In this document: positions 8,499 through 16,092 of the stretch, piece after piece
Layout of the letters: every line of letters starts with the position of its first letter
Numbering within the stretch: the first letter of the stretch is position 1
Assembly (NCBI GenBank): GCA_003724185.1
Contig: RHGM01000004.1
Coordinates: 162,510 to 226,509 of the forward strand
Length of the DNA stretch: 64,000 bases
DNA from: Porphyrobacter sp. IPPAS B-1204
Lineage (GTDB): Bacteria; Pseudomonadota; Alphaproteobacteria; Sphingomonadales; Sphingomonadaceae
Direction: 5' to 3'
Notes under the pieces: generated by a model
Seen by the model: only the letters and a program-made list of their open reading frames with translations
Database searches by the model: none
Told to the model about the DNA's origin: nothing
Program-made: the position numbers and the translations under genes

Positions 8499-8642
8499 AT
8501 GACCTGATTACCATCCAACACTGCCCGGGCGCTAAGCGCACTGTCCGGCGCCGCATCGCAACGCGCAGTCCAAATCGCTTCTCACATCAAGAAGCATATC
8601 CGCCGCAGGTCCAATCCGGACGCTGCGGTTTTTTGTATCTAA
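8499..8642 (+). pseudogene. small ORF with in-frame TGA at codon 3
   Basis: A strong AAGGAGAA ribosome site precedes ATG 8499, but codon 3 is TGA. The same frame then runs 44 codons to TAA 8640-8642 with a protein-like sequence (TARALSALSGAASQRAVQIA). The simplest reading is a small gene inactivated by a nonsense change. No family is recognised. Confidence 0.35.
8603..8634 (+). terminator. intrinsic terminator
   Basis: CCGCAG and CTGCGG, with inner GTCC/GGAC pairing, are followed by T6. It lies 22 bp before the next gene start, repeating the hairpin-then-gene layout seen at 7395. Confidence 0.6.
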
Positions 8643-8655
8643 AGGAAACCTATAG

Positions 8656-9414
8656 ATGACTAAGCCAACCAAGCCTCCCCGCCGCCGTGCGGGGGACAAA
8701 GGCCGCAGCCTAGTGCCGGTTGCACCGCGCTCCACGGCCATTGTTTTGCCGGAACGGCTGATCCTGGGCGATCACGCAATTCATCCTGAGCAAATCATGC
8801 ACATTCCCGAGCGCCGCCCATATGGTGAAGGGCCATGGCGGGATGAGCCCGACCGGGTCGCATGGCGCGATGTCCAGACCGGCTATTCCTGTCTCATTTT
8901 GCGGCAGCGGAATGGTGCGCTCGCTGGGTTTGTTGGTGTAGGGCCTTCGCACCCCCTCTGGGGTTTTGAGCGCGATGCTATACCCACCGCGCTTGGCATA
9001 TCGGCGCATGACGGCATCAATTATGCTGCGCTCTGTGATCCGACACGCCCATCGCACCTTCAGATCTGCCACGTGCACCACACGACGGAGAGGCAGCATC
9101 AGGCGTCGATATCGAACAGACCCGATATGGCGGATGGTCGTTCCGTTGACGCCTGGTGGTTCGGTTTTGCCTGCGATTCTGTCGGTGACTTTCTGCCGGC
9201 GGACTCCAACCAAAATGACAAGCGCCGAGAGGATGGACCCAAAACCTATCGGGACATTGGTTATGTTGCCTCGGAAGTTGTGAAGCTCGCTGGCAAGTTG
9301 AAAGCGCTGGAAGATCAGGCGTCCAGCGTTGACGTGCCCGTGTCCGGTGTGCCGCTGGCTCTCGATCCCAACCCCAAAGCGCTGCTTCCGCGCAAGGGAG
9401 GCCGCCATGAATAG
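8656..9414 (+). CDS. hypothetical protein of sphingomonad mobile elements
   Basis: This protein has 252 residues. It starts with a basic, Pro-rich segment (KPPRRRAGDKGR) and continues as a globular domain with TGYSCLILRQRNGALAGFVGVG, HPLWGFE and VDAWWFGFACDS. I know similar uncharacterised proteins only from sphingomonad plasmids and islands and cannot assign a function. A ribosome site (AAAGGAAA) precedes ATG 8656. The 3' end overlaps the next gene by 8 bp, so the two are probably co-translated. Confidence 0.65.
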   Translation: MTKPTKPPRRRAGDKGRSLVPVAPRSTAIVLPERLILGDHAIHPEQIMHIPERRPYGEGPWRDEPDRVAWRDVQTGYSCLILRQRNGALAGFVGVGPSHPLWGFERDAIPTALGISAHDGINYAALCDPTRPSHLQICHVHHTTERQHQASISNRPDMADGRSVDAWWFGFACDSVGDFLPADSNQNDKRREDGPKTYRDIGYVASEVVKLAGKLKALEDQASSVDVPVSGVPLALDPNPKALLPRKGGRHE

Positions 9415-10207
9415 GTCGGCACCGGATCCCCGCGGCTATGGTGATCTGCGACACCCAGACCTCCCTTGGGGTTACTGGCTGTTGCAGAATCCTGCGATCA
9501 ACGGACTGATGGACGAGGAGGGCAAGGTATGGCCGAGCCTGCGGGACTATCTGTGGGAGGGGCGGCTCTGCATGACCAGCAGCCAGGCCTATCCGGTCGA
9601 CGAGGGCTGCGAGCTTCTGCTCGCCATCCTGCACGCCATGTCCATTCGGTTTGTGACGCAAGAGCAAACCGTCCAGAGTTTCTTCTTGGGAATCTGGCGG
9701 GAGGCGCGATTTTTCCGCGCCTGGCTCTGCGGGCAAGGTCTGACCCAAGGCAGTGAGGTAACCGTCGAGGGCCGCGCAGTAATGCGCATGCTGGCCGCGA
9801 CGAGAAGGGTCGACGCACCCGACCTTGCGTCGTTGGAGTTCCCGACGCTGCATCCTTGGAACGGCCTGGATAGAGGGACTACCCGCCAGCAACGCGAGCG
9901 GGTGATGGCGGCGCAAGAGGCCTTGGGCCGGATGCTTCGTTATCGCTTCATTCGCCAAGCGGTGGCCGGCCAGCCTGCTATCGCGCTCATCGGCTACGAG
10001 CTAGGCAACAACATTCCCCTGACCCGCGTTCTGTGGACGCTTACGTTCCCTGATGATTATGCGCGTGACCGGCTGTTTGGCTGGCTCTCCCACCAGCTCG
10101 ACCGATGGTCGGCATGGGGCGAATTGGCAGCGAATAGCGGATCACGGGCGCTCAGCGAGCATCTGCTGCTTCTGCGGTTCGCGGACGAGATGATCGATCA
10201 CGGATGA
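9407..10207 (+). CDS. hypothetical protein, overlapping the previous gene
   Basis: This 266-residue protein starts at ATG 9407 with GGAGG upstream, which overlaps the preceding stop by 8 bp; an earlier in-frame start would overlap by over 80 bp and is less likely. No known domain is recognised. It is rich in Trp and Leu with amphipathic helices (ELLLAILHAMSIRFV, FFLGIWREARFFRAWL, RALSEHLLLLRFADEM). There is no signal peptide and no clear membrane span. Its tight linkage to the previous gene suggests a joint role. Confidence 0.6.
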   Translation: MNRSAPDPRGYGDLRHPDLPWGYWLLQNPAINGLMDEEGKVWPSLRDYLWEGRLCMTSSQAYPVDEGCELLLAILHAMSIRFVTQEQTVQSFFLGIWREARFFRAWLCGQGLTQGSEVTVEGRAVMRMLAATRRVDAPDLASLEFPTLHPWNGLDRGTTRQQRERVMAAQEALGRMLRYRFIRQAVAGQPAIALIGYELGNNIPLTRVLWTLTFPDDYARDRLFGWLSHQLDRWSAWGELAANSGSRALSEHLLLLRFADEMIDHG

Positions 10208-10306
10208 TTGGCGGGGAGGGGGTTTGCCGTTCTGGCAGCATCCCGTCCCATCCTTTCCGACCACCACGGCCATCGACGGCAATACCATCAACTATCCCGA
10301 ACCAGC

Positions 10307-10336
10307 AGGCGGCGTTTCATCCCGGGAGCGCCGCCT
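10307..10336 (+). other. inverted repeat before a gene
   Basis: AGGCGGCG and CGCCGCCT form a perfect 8-bp stem around a 14-nt loop, 33 bp before the next chosen start. There is no T run. It is another case of a hairpin placed just before a gene in this element. Confidence 0.5.
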
Positions 10337-10368
10337 GTTCGCGTTGCGGACTCAGGACACCCATTTCT

Positions 10369-10956
10369 ATGACCCATACTCGCCACCCCAATGCCCTTGC
10401 GGCATTATGTATCATCCGCAACAAGCCAGAAGGCCACCCGCGCTCCGCAATCAGCTCGCTTGCTCTCTTCACAGTGACACGGCGCGGTCGGCGCGAGGCC
10501 GACTTTCAGCTCGAGCACCGGTTTTTTGATCCGACCCACACCCGCGCAGAAATCCTCGATGGCGTTATCCAGCGCATCCCGCCCGGTGCCGAACTGCTGA
10601 TCCGGCAGGCGGGCCCAGCACCGCACATGATGCAGCATCAATCTGGCGGCCAGTCACAGCCGATCCCGCCAACCGACACGCAGATCCTCGCCCGTGCGCT
10701 CGCGGGGTCAACCATTCTTGCGATTCATGTCGGAGACCGGCAGCTTACCGCTGCGGCCGCTGGCCTCGGGATTGTCCTGCCCGGACCAGACTCGACGCCC
10801 ATCCGGCGGCGTCGGCGCGCGCCGCTCCACGCGCAAGCCTTGTGGGCAATCTATACCGCTGCGTTCTGTCCGCCTGTTGAGAGGCGCGCGCTGTTCTCTG
10901 CGCATCTCGCATGGTGCGCGCTCGAGCGAGCGCGGCTGGGCGTGGGGGCAGGGTGA
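10369..10956 (+). CDS. hypothetical protein
   Basis: ATG 10369 gives 195 residues. An earlier ATG at 10204, overlapping the previous stop, would add 55 residues of low-complexity Pro/Ser-rich sequence running through the inverted repeat, so I prefer the later start. No family is recognised. Features seen: RREADFQLEHRFFD, a segment PPGAELLIRQAG, then VGDRQLTAAAAGLGIVLPG and an Arg-rich stretch (RRRRRAPLHAQALW). It could be DNA-binding but nothing proves this. Confidence 0.45.
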   Translation: MTHTRHPNALAALCIIRNKPEGHPRSAISSLALFTVTRRGRREADFQLEHRFFDPTHTRAEILDGVIQRIPPGAELLIRQAGPAPHMMQHQSGGQSQPIPPTDTQILARALAGSTILAIHVGDRQLTAAAAGLGIVLPGPDSTPIRRRRRAPLHAQALWAIYTAAFCPPVERRALFSAHLAWCALERARLGVGAG

Positions 10957-11291
10957 GTGGTTTGGCGGCGCTATCTGAATTGAAGCTGCCTTCACCCCCT
11001 TATGCTCCTGAATCCGGAAACTCGGACATGACCGCTGCAAAAAAAAAGGCAGATTTTTCGTATCGGCTGCCTGAATTTACGAATTCTTAAGGCCGCCCTG
11101 TCTTCATCGGCCACAGTTGCGACCTGCGTGCTGGGAAAGATGCCCAAGCCGGTGACCTTTATTAGAGTCGCTCTAACCCTATGGACCCGCACGGGACACG
11201 TGCGCGTTCAATCGGCGTTCGAGGTCACTATGAGCCATGCAGAACATCGCATTTCCACATCCGTGGTCTCGCTCGCCGCTGCGAGAAACCC
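10957..11291. other. intergenic region, 335 bp
   Basis: Nothing firm is seen. There is an A9 run (11039-11047) inside a 20-codon frame (11028-11090) without family support, then the leader of the sigma-like gene. A promoter is expected here but I cannot place one. Confidence 0.4.
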
Positions 11292-11948
11292 ATGGAACAA
11301 GGAAAGAACGAATACACCCCCTCTGAAAATAATCTGGCTGCGCCATGTCCGAATTTGCCGGGTCGCGAGCCTAAGGTGGCGAATGATGATGCGCCCTTCC
11401 TAACCAGCGACGAGCTTCGGAAGCTGCTTCAAACCATCAATATCAAGCCGGGCAGCCGTCTGGTCCGGAGTGCAAACTATCATGCTCACCGCGCACAAAT
11501 CTTGCCGGATGATCTCCTTCAGACTGCACTACTGGCGGCGATGACCAGCCGCAAATGCCGGACCGATCTTGGAATTGAACCTTTCGTCATCGGGATCATG
11601 AGATCAAAGGCTAGCAAGGTGATCAACCGCCGCGAACGAAAGATGCAGCTCGGGCTCGGGCTTCATTCGCTCGACCAGTCGGAATTCGAAATCCCTGCAC
11701 CTGATTTGGAGGAAATCGGGGAGCAACAAGAGCGCGCGATGATCTGCGCCGAGCTGCTGGCGGCGATCAGTGAAGGCGATGCCGTGATGGAGAAGGTGAT
11801 CGACGGGCAGGGCCACGGCTATCGCGGCCAGAAGCTGGCTGAATGCGCCGGGATTGACCAGGATGAACTCGCCACCGTCAGGCGACGGATCAAGCGGCGA
11901 GCGCCAGCCTTGCGCGATCAACTGGCGGCGCTCGAGCGCGCAGCCTGA
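11292..11948 (+). CDS. sigma-70-like / ECF-like helix-turn-helix protein
   Basis: This 218-residue protein starts at ATG 11292, followed by a polar N-terminus. The layout recalls a small sigma factor: a region-2-like part (DDLLQTALLAAMTSRKCR, FVIGIMRSKASKVINRRER), an acidic linker, and a region-4-like helix-turn-helix (GQGHGYRGQKLAECAGIDQDELATVRRRIKRRAP). Similarity to true sigma factors is weak; it may be an element-specific transcription regulator. Signs of partner genes are absent, though it lies downstream of the exonuclease and hypothetical genes it might control. Confidence 0.5.
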   Translation: MEQGKNEYTPSENNLAAPCPNLPGREPKVANDDAPFLTSDELRKLLQTINIKPGSRLVRSANYHAHRAQILPDDLLQTALLAAMTSRKCRTDLGIEPFVIGIMRSKASKVINRRERKMQLGLGLHSLDQSEFEIPAPDLEEIGEQQERAMICAELLAAISEGDAVMEKVIDGQGHGYRGQKLAECAGIDQDELATVRRRIKRRAPALRDQLAALERAA

Positions 11949-12029
11949 TTGCCGGGCAACCGTAAGGTGCGATATGGGGCGGTTCATTCTATGGGCCGCC
12001 CCTTCCATTCTATCCGGACTTGCTGACTT

Positions 12030-12740
12030 CTACCGGACGATCGCTCGTCGATAACCTGCTGCCTGCGCCTGCGCCTCAGTGCAGAAATACGCTTCCGCCC
12101 GCGTGTCATCGTAATAGGGCATGCCCGGAAGGTGGTAGATCCAATCTCCCCGACGCGAGTGATTGCCCTTGATCAGGCACATTCCGTTTCTCTCGAACCT
12201 GCGAGGGGCTGTCGTGGCCGGGGTTGCGGCACGGGTGCGGGGCGGCTGTTGGGCCGCAACCTGCTGGCTCGCCCGAAAATCCTCTGGCGACTGGAAATCC
12301 CATTGCCAGATCGCTGCGCGCGATGCTCGGGCGCGTGCTTCTGCCGCTACATACTCGTCGCTATATCGCCGGAACGCCGTGGCCCATCCGGATGCGACCA
12401 GAGCATCGCCGACGTCAACGCCGGATGTCCTGCATCTTGCCACGGCGCGGCCATATGCATCCGTTTCTTGCGAAACGCAGATCAGCACGCCGCCACCGAT
12501 CAGGCCTTCCAGCGCATCCTTGGCCATCACACCGCATGGAACCACTGCACCATTGTCGAAGCAGGTCTGGGTGTATTCTGGTGCATCTACACCGAACAAA
12601 CGGATTTCCGTCCCATCGACACGGAGCGAATCCCCGTCGATCACCTCCGCCTTACCTTCGATCACATTCGCGGACGCCAGCGCTGGAAGGCTTATGGCAG
12701 CTATGATCGCGATTGCGCGGGTGAAGGCGACAGTCAACAT
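12030..12740 (-). CDS. secreted SNase-like nuclease with C-terminal sunset-type domain
   Basis: This protein has 236 residues. The N-terminus is a signal peptide (IAIIAAISLPALASA). A staphylococcal-nuclease-type fold follows: VIDGDSLRVDGTEIRLFGVDAPE, then DAYGRAVARC and ALVASGWATAF. After a Pro/Ala-rich linker comes a 50-residue module (CLIKGNHSRRGDWIYHLPG ... YFCTEAQAQAAGYRRA) of the kind called a sunset domain. It probably degrades nucleic acid in the periplasm or outside. It is on the minus strand, opposite to its neighbours, and its 5' side has no partner gene. Confidence 0.8.
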   Translation of the reverse strand: MLTVAFTRAIAIIAAISLPALASANVIEGKAEVIDGDSLRVDGTEIRLFGVDAPEYTQTCFDNGAVVPCGVMAKDALEGLIGGGVLICVSQETDAYGRAVARCRTSGVDVGDALVASGWATAFRRYSDEYVAAEARARASRAAIWQWDFQSPEDFRASQQVAAQQPPRTRAATPATTAPRRFERNGMCLIKGNHSRRGDWIYHLPGMPYYDDTRAEAYFCTEAQAQAAGYRRAIVR

Positions 12741-13345
12741 ACGGCGTCCTTGAAATTTCTCGCGCCTGACAATCGCGCAACGAACCTAAGAACTTATGAC
12801 CCTTGTGACGGGAATCCGTCCGCCCCCATTAGAGGACAGTGTCGCATCAGCCTGCCGCCATCAAGGTATTGATCCAGCCCCTTTGATCGAACGACACCGG
12901 TTCGCCCGATGCTGCCTCGTTTTCAGGCGCTGCAGGGCGCAAAAGCTGATGCAACAGAGACTTAACATAGGGCTACCTATAGAAGCGGTCGCACTTTCTT
13001 TAGCATCAATGCCTAAACCGGCAGCACGGCGGGTGCCAAAGGTAAAGAAAGCCAGTTGGCCCTCGAGCCAAGCAAGATGGAGTTTAAAGCGTGTCCCTGA
13101 TCAGCGAACATTGGGCTGACTTCGAACGTCCCGCAAGGCGCGGCGCAAGGGCCTGGAATAAGGACTTCGCCGATGGCGTCTCGATCTTCCTGCGCCTCGA
13201 TGATGGGGCGCGCTGCAGTCTCACTTCCGAACTCATCCGGGCATGGCAGTTCGAGCTTCCGTTTAACCGGGCGATGGCCAGCGGCGCACTGCGGCAGGCG
13301 TAGGAAAGCGAACCATACCTGGGTGGGATCAGATGCGGGTCGTTC
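12741..13345. other. 605-bp intergenic region with one doubtful small ORF
   Basis: It must hold the promoter of the minus-strand nuclease gene. A plus-strand frame from GTG 13091 to TAG 13303 (70 codons, DGVSIFLRLDDGARCSLTSE) looks somewhat protein-like and ends 42 bp before the next gene; it may be a small gene or a remnant. Nothing else is recognised. Confidence 0.35.
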
Positions 13346-13753
13346 GTGAGCAAGGTTGCGCACGAGAGGGGCGACGACTTCTATTGGAACATGGACGAGT
13401 TAGCCGAAGAATGGGGACCGAGCCTGATGACCGCCGAAGAGGAGGAGAAGCTCGAATCAATGGAATTCCCCCTCACCGTATACCGGGGAGGAACGGGCAG
13501 CATTGACGAGGTTGCGCAGGGTATCAGCTGGACCTTGGACCTCGAGATTGCCAAATTTTATGCATTGGACTGGCCTAAGCGATGGGGCATCGAGCCGGAG
13601 CCGATGATTGTCTCAATGCAGGTGGAGTGCGACGACGTCTTTGCCTTTCTCGATGGGCGCAATGAGTCTGAACTGCTCGTGCCATACGCCTCGTTGCTTC
13701 GCGACGCGATGACCGAGGTAACGGAGCGTGTGGCCGTCAGATTGGCTGGATAG
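13346..13753 (+). CDS. small protein with ADP-ribosyltransferase-like R-S-ExE pattern
   Basis: This 135-residue protein has a GTG start. In order it shows LTVYRGG (an Arg in a strand), GISWTLDLEIAKFYALDW (an S-W-T in place of the usual S-T-S) and FLDGRNESELLV (E-x-E). This order matches the R-S-E class of mono-ADP-ribosyltransferase folds, including some small phage and toxin proteins. The assignment rests on motif pattern only. A transposase remnant lies immediately downstream, so the C-terminus may have been cut. No antitoxin-like neighbour is evident. Confidence 0.4.
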   Translation: MSKVAHERGDDFYWNMDELAEEWGPSLMTAEEEEKLESMEFPLTVYRGGTGSIDEVAQGISWTLDLEIAKFYALDWPKRWGIEPEPMIVSMQVECDDVFAFLDGRNESELLVPYASLLRDAMTEVTERVAVRLAG

Positions 13754-13759
13754 CAGCAG

Positions 13760-14033
13760 CGGCGCCCCTCGATCCCGGCTGCCTCGAGGAGATGAAGAAG
13801 CGCTCCTGCGTCCGGTCGATCATGCAGCGCCGGGCGGTCACCTCGGCTTGGCGGATGGCGGTCGTCGCCTCGACATCGACGATCACTGCGTGCTGGAGAT
13901 CGATCAGGTAGTTGGTGGCATAGGCGAAGAAGGCGCGCTCGCGGCTTGCCGCTGTCCAGCGTGTGGCCGGATCGGCCATCCGCGCCTCGAACGGAACCGT
14001 GACCGCTCTCGACCCAGACCCGGTCGTTCCCAA
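13760..14033 (-). pseudogene. remnant of an IS transposase (DDE type)
   Basis: The readable part, DPATRWTAASRERAFFAY and NYLIDLQHAVIVDVEATTA then RTQERF, is typical of the central catalytic region of IS1182/IS5-like transposases. Both the N-terminal and C-terminal parts are missing, and no terminal inverted repeats are seen. The remnant fills most of the 13754-14196 gap. Confidence 0.7.
14000..14029. repeat. 30-bp direct repeat, copy 1
   Basis: GACCCAGACCCGGTCGTTC lies at 14011-14029 and an almost identical copy at 15082-15100; the similarity extends left over about 30 bp with few mismatches. The pair brackets the glutathione S-transferase-like gene in direct orientation. Confidence 0.65.
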
Positions 14034-14196
14034 TCAACACCGATAAAGTCTGGTTCCGCCAAAAGCCGCCACGCTGCTTTTGGGATCGCGGATCGGCCCT
14101 GCTCATGACCGCTAATGGGTGGTTTTGCGACTGGCAGCTTTGGGGTGGCTCAGGCTGCAACATGTTAGTAGCCGGCCGACCCTTTGGTCCTTGCTT

Positions 14197-14940
14197 CTAC
14201 AGGTTCCGGACCGACCCGCGCTTGGTGGCATAAACCTGCTGAACCCATTTCACCGATGACCGCTTCGACCAGTGCTTCAGGGCCGAGGCTAGCGATACGG
14301 GCCAGCGAATGCCCTCAGATATGCTGCGAACCGGCTCGGTTTGAAGGTTTGCGATTGGCGCCAGCAAACTAGCTGCGGTGAGATCAGCTCGACCGAATTC
14401 CTCTCCGGAAAGGTAGTCCCCACGCTCGGATATCACCTGATCGAACCAGTCAAGCTCAGAGTCCACTTGAGCGATAAGGTCCGGAAGGACCTCCAACCGT
14501 GCATTCATACCAGAGACCATCATTGGCCTGAGTATGGGCCAAGTTAGGCGACCGAATACAGATTGCGGGCGGCTCGTCACTCGGAAAAGGACGTCGCGGA
14601 TGCCCGATTTGGGATCGGACAGTAGTCCAGCATAAAGGCACTGGCGGATGAGTGGCGCGGTTTTTTCCTCGAGTCTCTGCTCAATTTCAGGAACACCGCC
14701 AGACATTTCGGTCCAATCCAGAATTAAGTCACTACCCTGACAAATCGATCCATCGCGAAGCACGAGCACGGGAAGAGCTGTTGTGGCCACGGGTAAGCGT
14801 CTGACGCGCAGGATGTGAGCGCCAGGTGCTAACCGCTCTTCATCATATTCGATCCCGCAATGGTCGAGCGCCCAACGCGCGCGCTCGCAATAGTGTGAGG
14901 GAGGGAGCGTTAACAGAAGCTCGCGTCGCGACTTGATCAT
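14197..14940 (-). CDS. glutathione S-transferase-like protein
   Basis: This protein has 247 residues from ATG 14940. The N-terminal thioredoxin-fold half is visible: LLLTLPPSHYCERARWALDHCGIEYDE, a cis-Pro region TTALPVLVLRDG and SICQGSDLILDW, as in the GST N-terminal domain. The helical C-terminal half ends SGEEFGRADLTAASLLAPIA, which fits the GST C-terminal domain with its conserved Asp. It probably conjugates glutathione or uses it for reduction; the substrate is unknown. It appears to be island cargo, flanked by direct repeats. A longer upstream frame exists but runs through repeat DNA. Confidence 0.75.
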   Translation of the reverse strand: MIKSRRELLLTLPPSHYCERARWALDHCGIEYDEERLAPGAHILRVRRLPVATTALPVLVLRDGSICQGSDLILDWTEMSGGVPEIEQRLEEKTAPLIRQCLYAGLLSDPKSGIRDVLFRVTSRPQSVFGRLTWPILRPMMVSGMNARLEVLPDLIAQVDSELDWFDQVISERGDYLSGEEFGRADLTAASLLAPIANLQTEPVRSISEGIRWPVSLASALKHWSKRSSVKWVQQVYATKRGSVRNL

Positions 14941-15279
14941 GGTAGACCTTATCGTCGCACCTTTGCGAAGTGCAAGGCTGGGCTGGATGGCCCCTTTGGG
15001 GTCGATAGCTGAATGGCAGGAATTTTCTAGAAGTGCGGCAATACCGCCATTTGCGGCCCGAGCTGAGCGGTGACGGCCCCCGACCCAGACACGGTCGTTC
15101 AGCACGGCCAAAAGGAATGTCCGCTCCTGACATAAGCTGCCGATAGAACGCCCAGACGCTTTTTCTCAGCAAAAGGCCGCAATTTGGAACGTTTGACGCA
15201 GCCTTTGGCAGGCGTAGCTTCGGATCATCGTTGATTGAAAGAATGGTAGGAGTTAACCAAGTCCTTGTGATATTGGGCA
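14941..15279. other. 339-bp intergenic region between divergent genes
   Basis: It should carry promoters for the GST-like gene (minus) and the GHKL gene (plus). It contains copy 2 of the direct repeat and sequence of mobile-element type. No ORF is supported. Confidence 0.5.
15070..15100. repeat. 30-bp direct repeat, copy 2
   Basis: Matches 14000-14029 with about four differences over 30 bp, in the same orientation. The two copies enclose about 1.05 kb. Confidence 0.65.
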
Positions 15280-16092
15280 ATGATGCACGCCCTTCAGGCT
15301 CAGTTCTCTGACGTCGATGATCTCTTGCGAGAGGCAGCGTATGGGAGGTTGCGGGGTCACGGCTCGATCGTGATTGAGAACTCGGGCCGCATCGGCCCAC
15401 TCATTGAGTTGCTGGCAGGCGCTCAGCAATTCCCGAGTGAATACGAATCTATTTCATTCGCGGGGGCGTTCGCTTCTCAAGTTCGTGAGGCATGGGCCAC
15501 GGGCAAGCCGTTCGGCGGCGGCTTCAATGATCAGGCGGGAGCATTCCCACTCCCTACTGAGAACCCAGTCGAGACCCGAGACCCAACTTGGCAGCAATGG
15601 CTGCTCCATGCGGAGAATGCTGCGAAGACTCGGGGTTTTCCGGCTTGGCTCGTTGCGTCGCTCATCGGGGCGATGGGTGAGATGCAAGACAATGTCTATG
15701 AGCATAGCGGCGCAGCCCACACTGGGCTAGTCGCCTATGCCGTTACGGATCGCTCCTTCGAGTTTGTCGTGGCGGACCGAGGCGTGGGTGTGCTGGAAAC
15801 GCTACGACAAAATCCCGACTATGCGCATCTACCGGATGCGGGGGCGGCGCTGGCTGAGGCCATCAAAACCGGTGTGTCGCGCTATTCCACGACAAGTGGT
15901 CGTGGGCAGGGATTTGTCCAGCTCTGCCGGTCTTTGGTGACTGACCGATCGGAGCTTCGCTTCCGCTCCGGTGACCACGCACTCATGCTTTGCCCGACGC
16001 ATGATCCTCTCAATGGCGATCAGCGACTAAGTCATACGTCAGCCCTCGCGGGCATGACGATCAGCGCGATCTGGCGCGCGGAAGCCCTCTGA
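15280..16092 (+). CDS. GHKL-type ATP-binding protein (histidine-kinase-like ATPase)
   Basis: This protein has 270 residues. The ATP-binding fold is shown by an N box (GAMGEMQDNVYEHS), a G1 box (VVADRGVGVLETL) and a G2 box (TTSGRGQGFVQL). No histidine phosphoacceptor domain, sensor domain or membrane span is present, so it resembles SpoIIAB/RsbW-like switch ATPases rather than a sensor kinase. The N-terminal 130 residues are unassigned. Its 3' end overlaps the convergent Cys-rich gene by 54 bp, and a STAS-fold gene lies in that operon; GHKL and STAS proteins are classical partners. A role as an ATP-driven switch is inferred. Confidence 0.75.
   Translation: MMHALQAQFSDVDDLLREAAYGRLRGHGSIVIENSGRIGPLIELLAGAQQFPSEYESISFAGAFASQVREAWATGKPFGGGFNDQAGAFPLPTENPVETRDPTWQQWLLHAENAAKTRGFPAWLVASLIGAMGEMQDNVYEHSGAAHTGLVAYAVTDRSFEFVVADRGVGVLETLRQNPDYAHLPDAGAALAEAIKTGVSRYSTTSGRGQGFVQLCRSLVTDRSELRFRSGDHALMLCPTHDPLNGDQRLSHTSALAGMTISAIWRAEAL

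Noticed and set aside
10204..10368. Longer start for the 10369-10956 gene
   Set aside because: The ATG overlaps the previous stop, but the added residues are low-complexity and cross an inverted repeat.
6256..10370. Integron-type gene cassettes with attC sites
   Set aside because: Hairpins precede genes, but no integron integrase and no attC core-site pairs are seen.
12796..13119. 107-codon plus-strand ORF
   Set aside because: No ribosome site and no domain-like features; it covers the region needed for the nuclease promoter.
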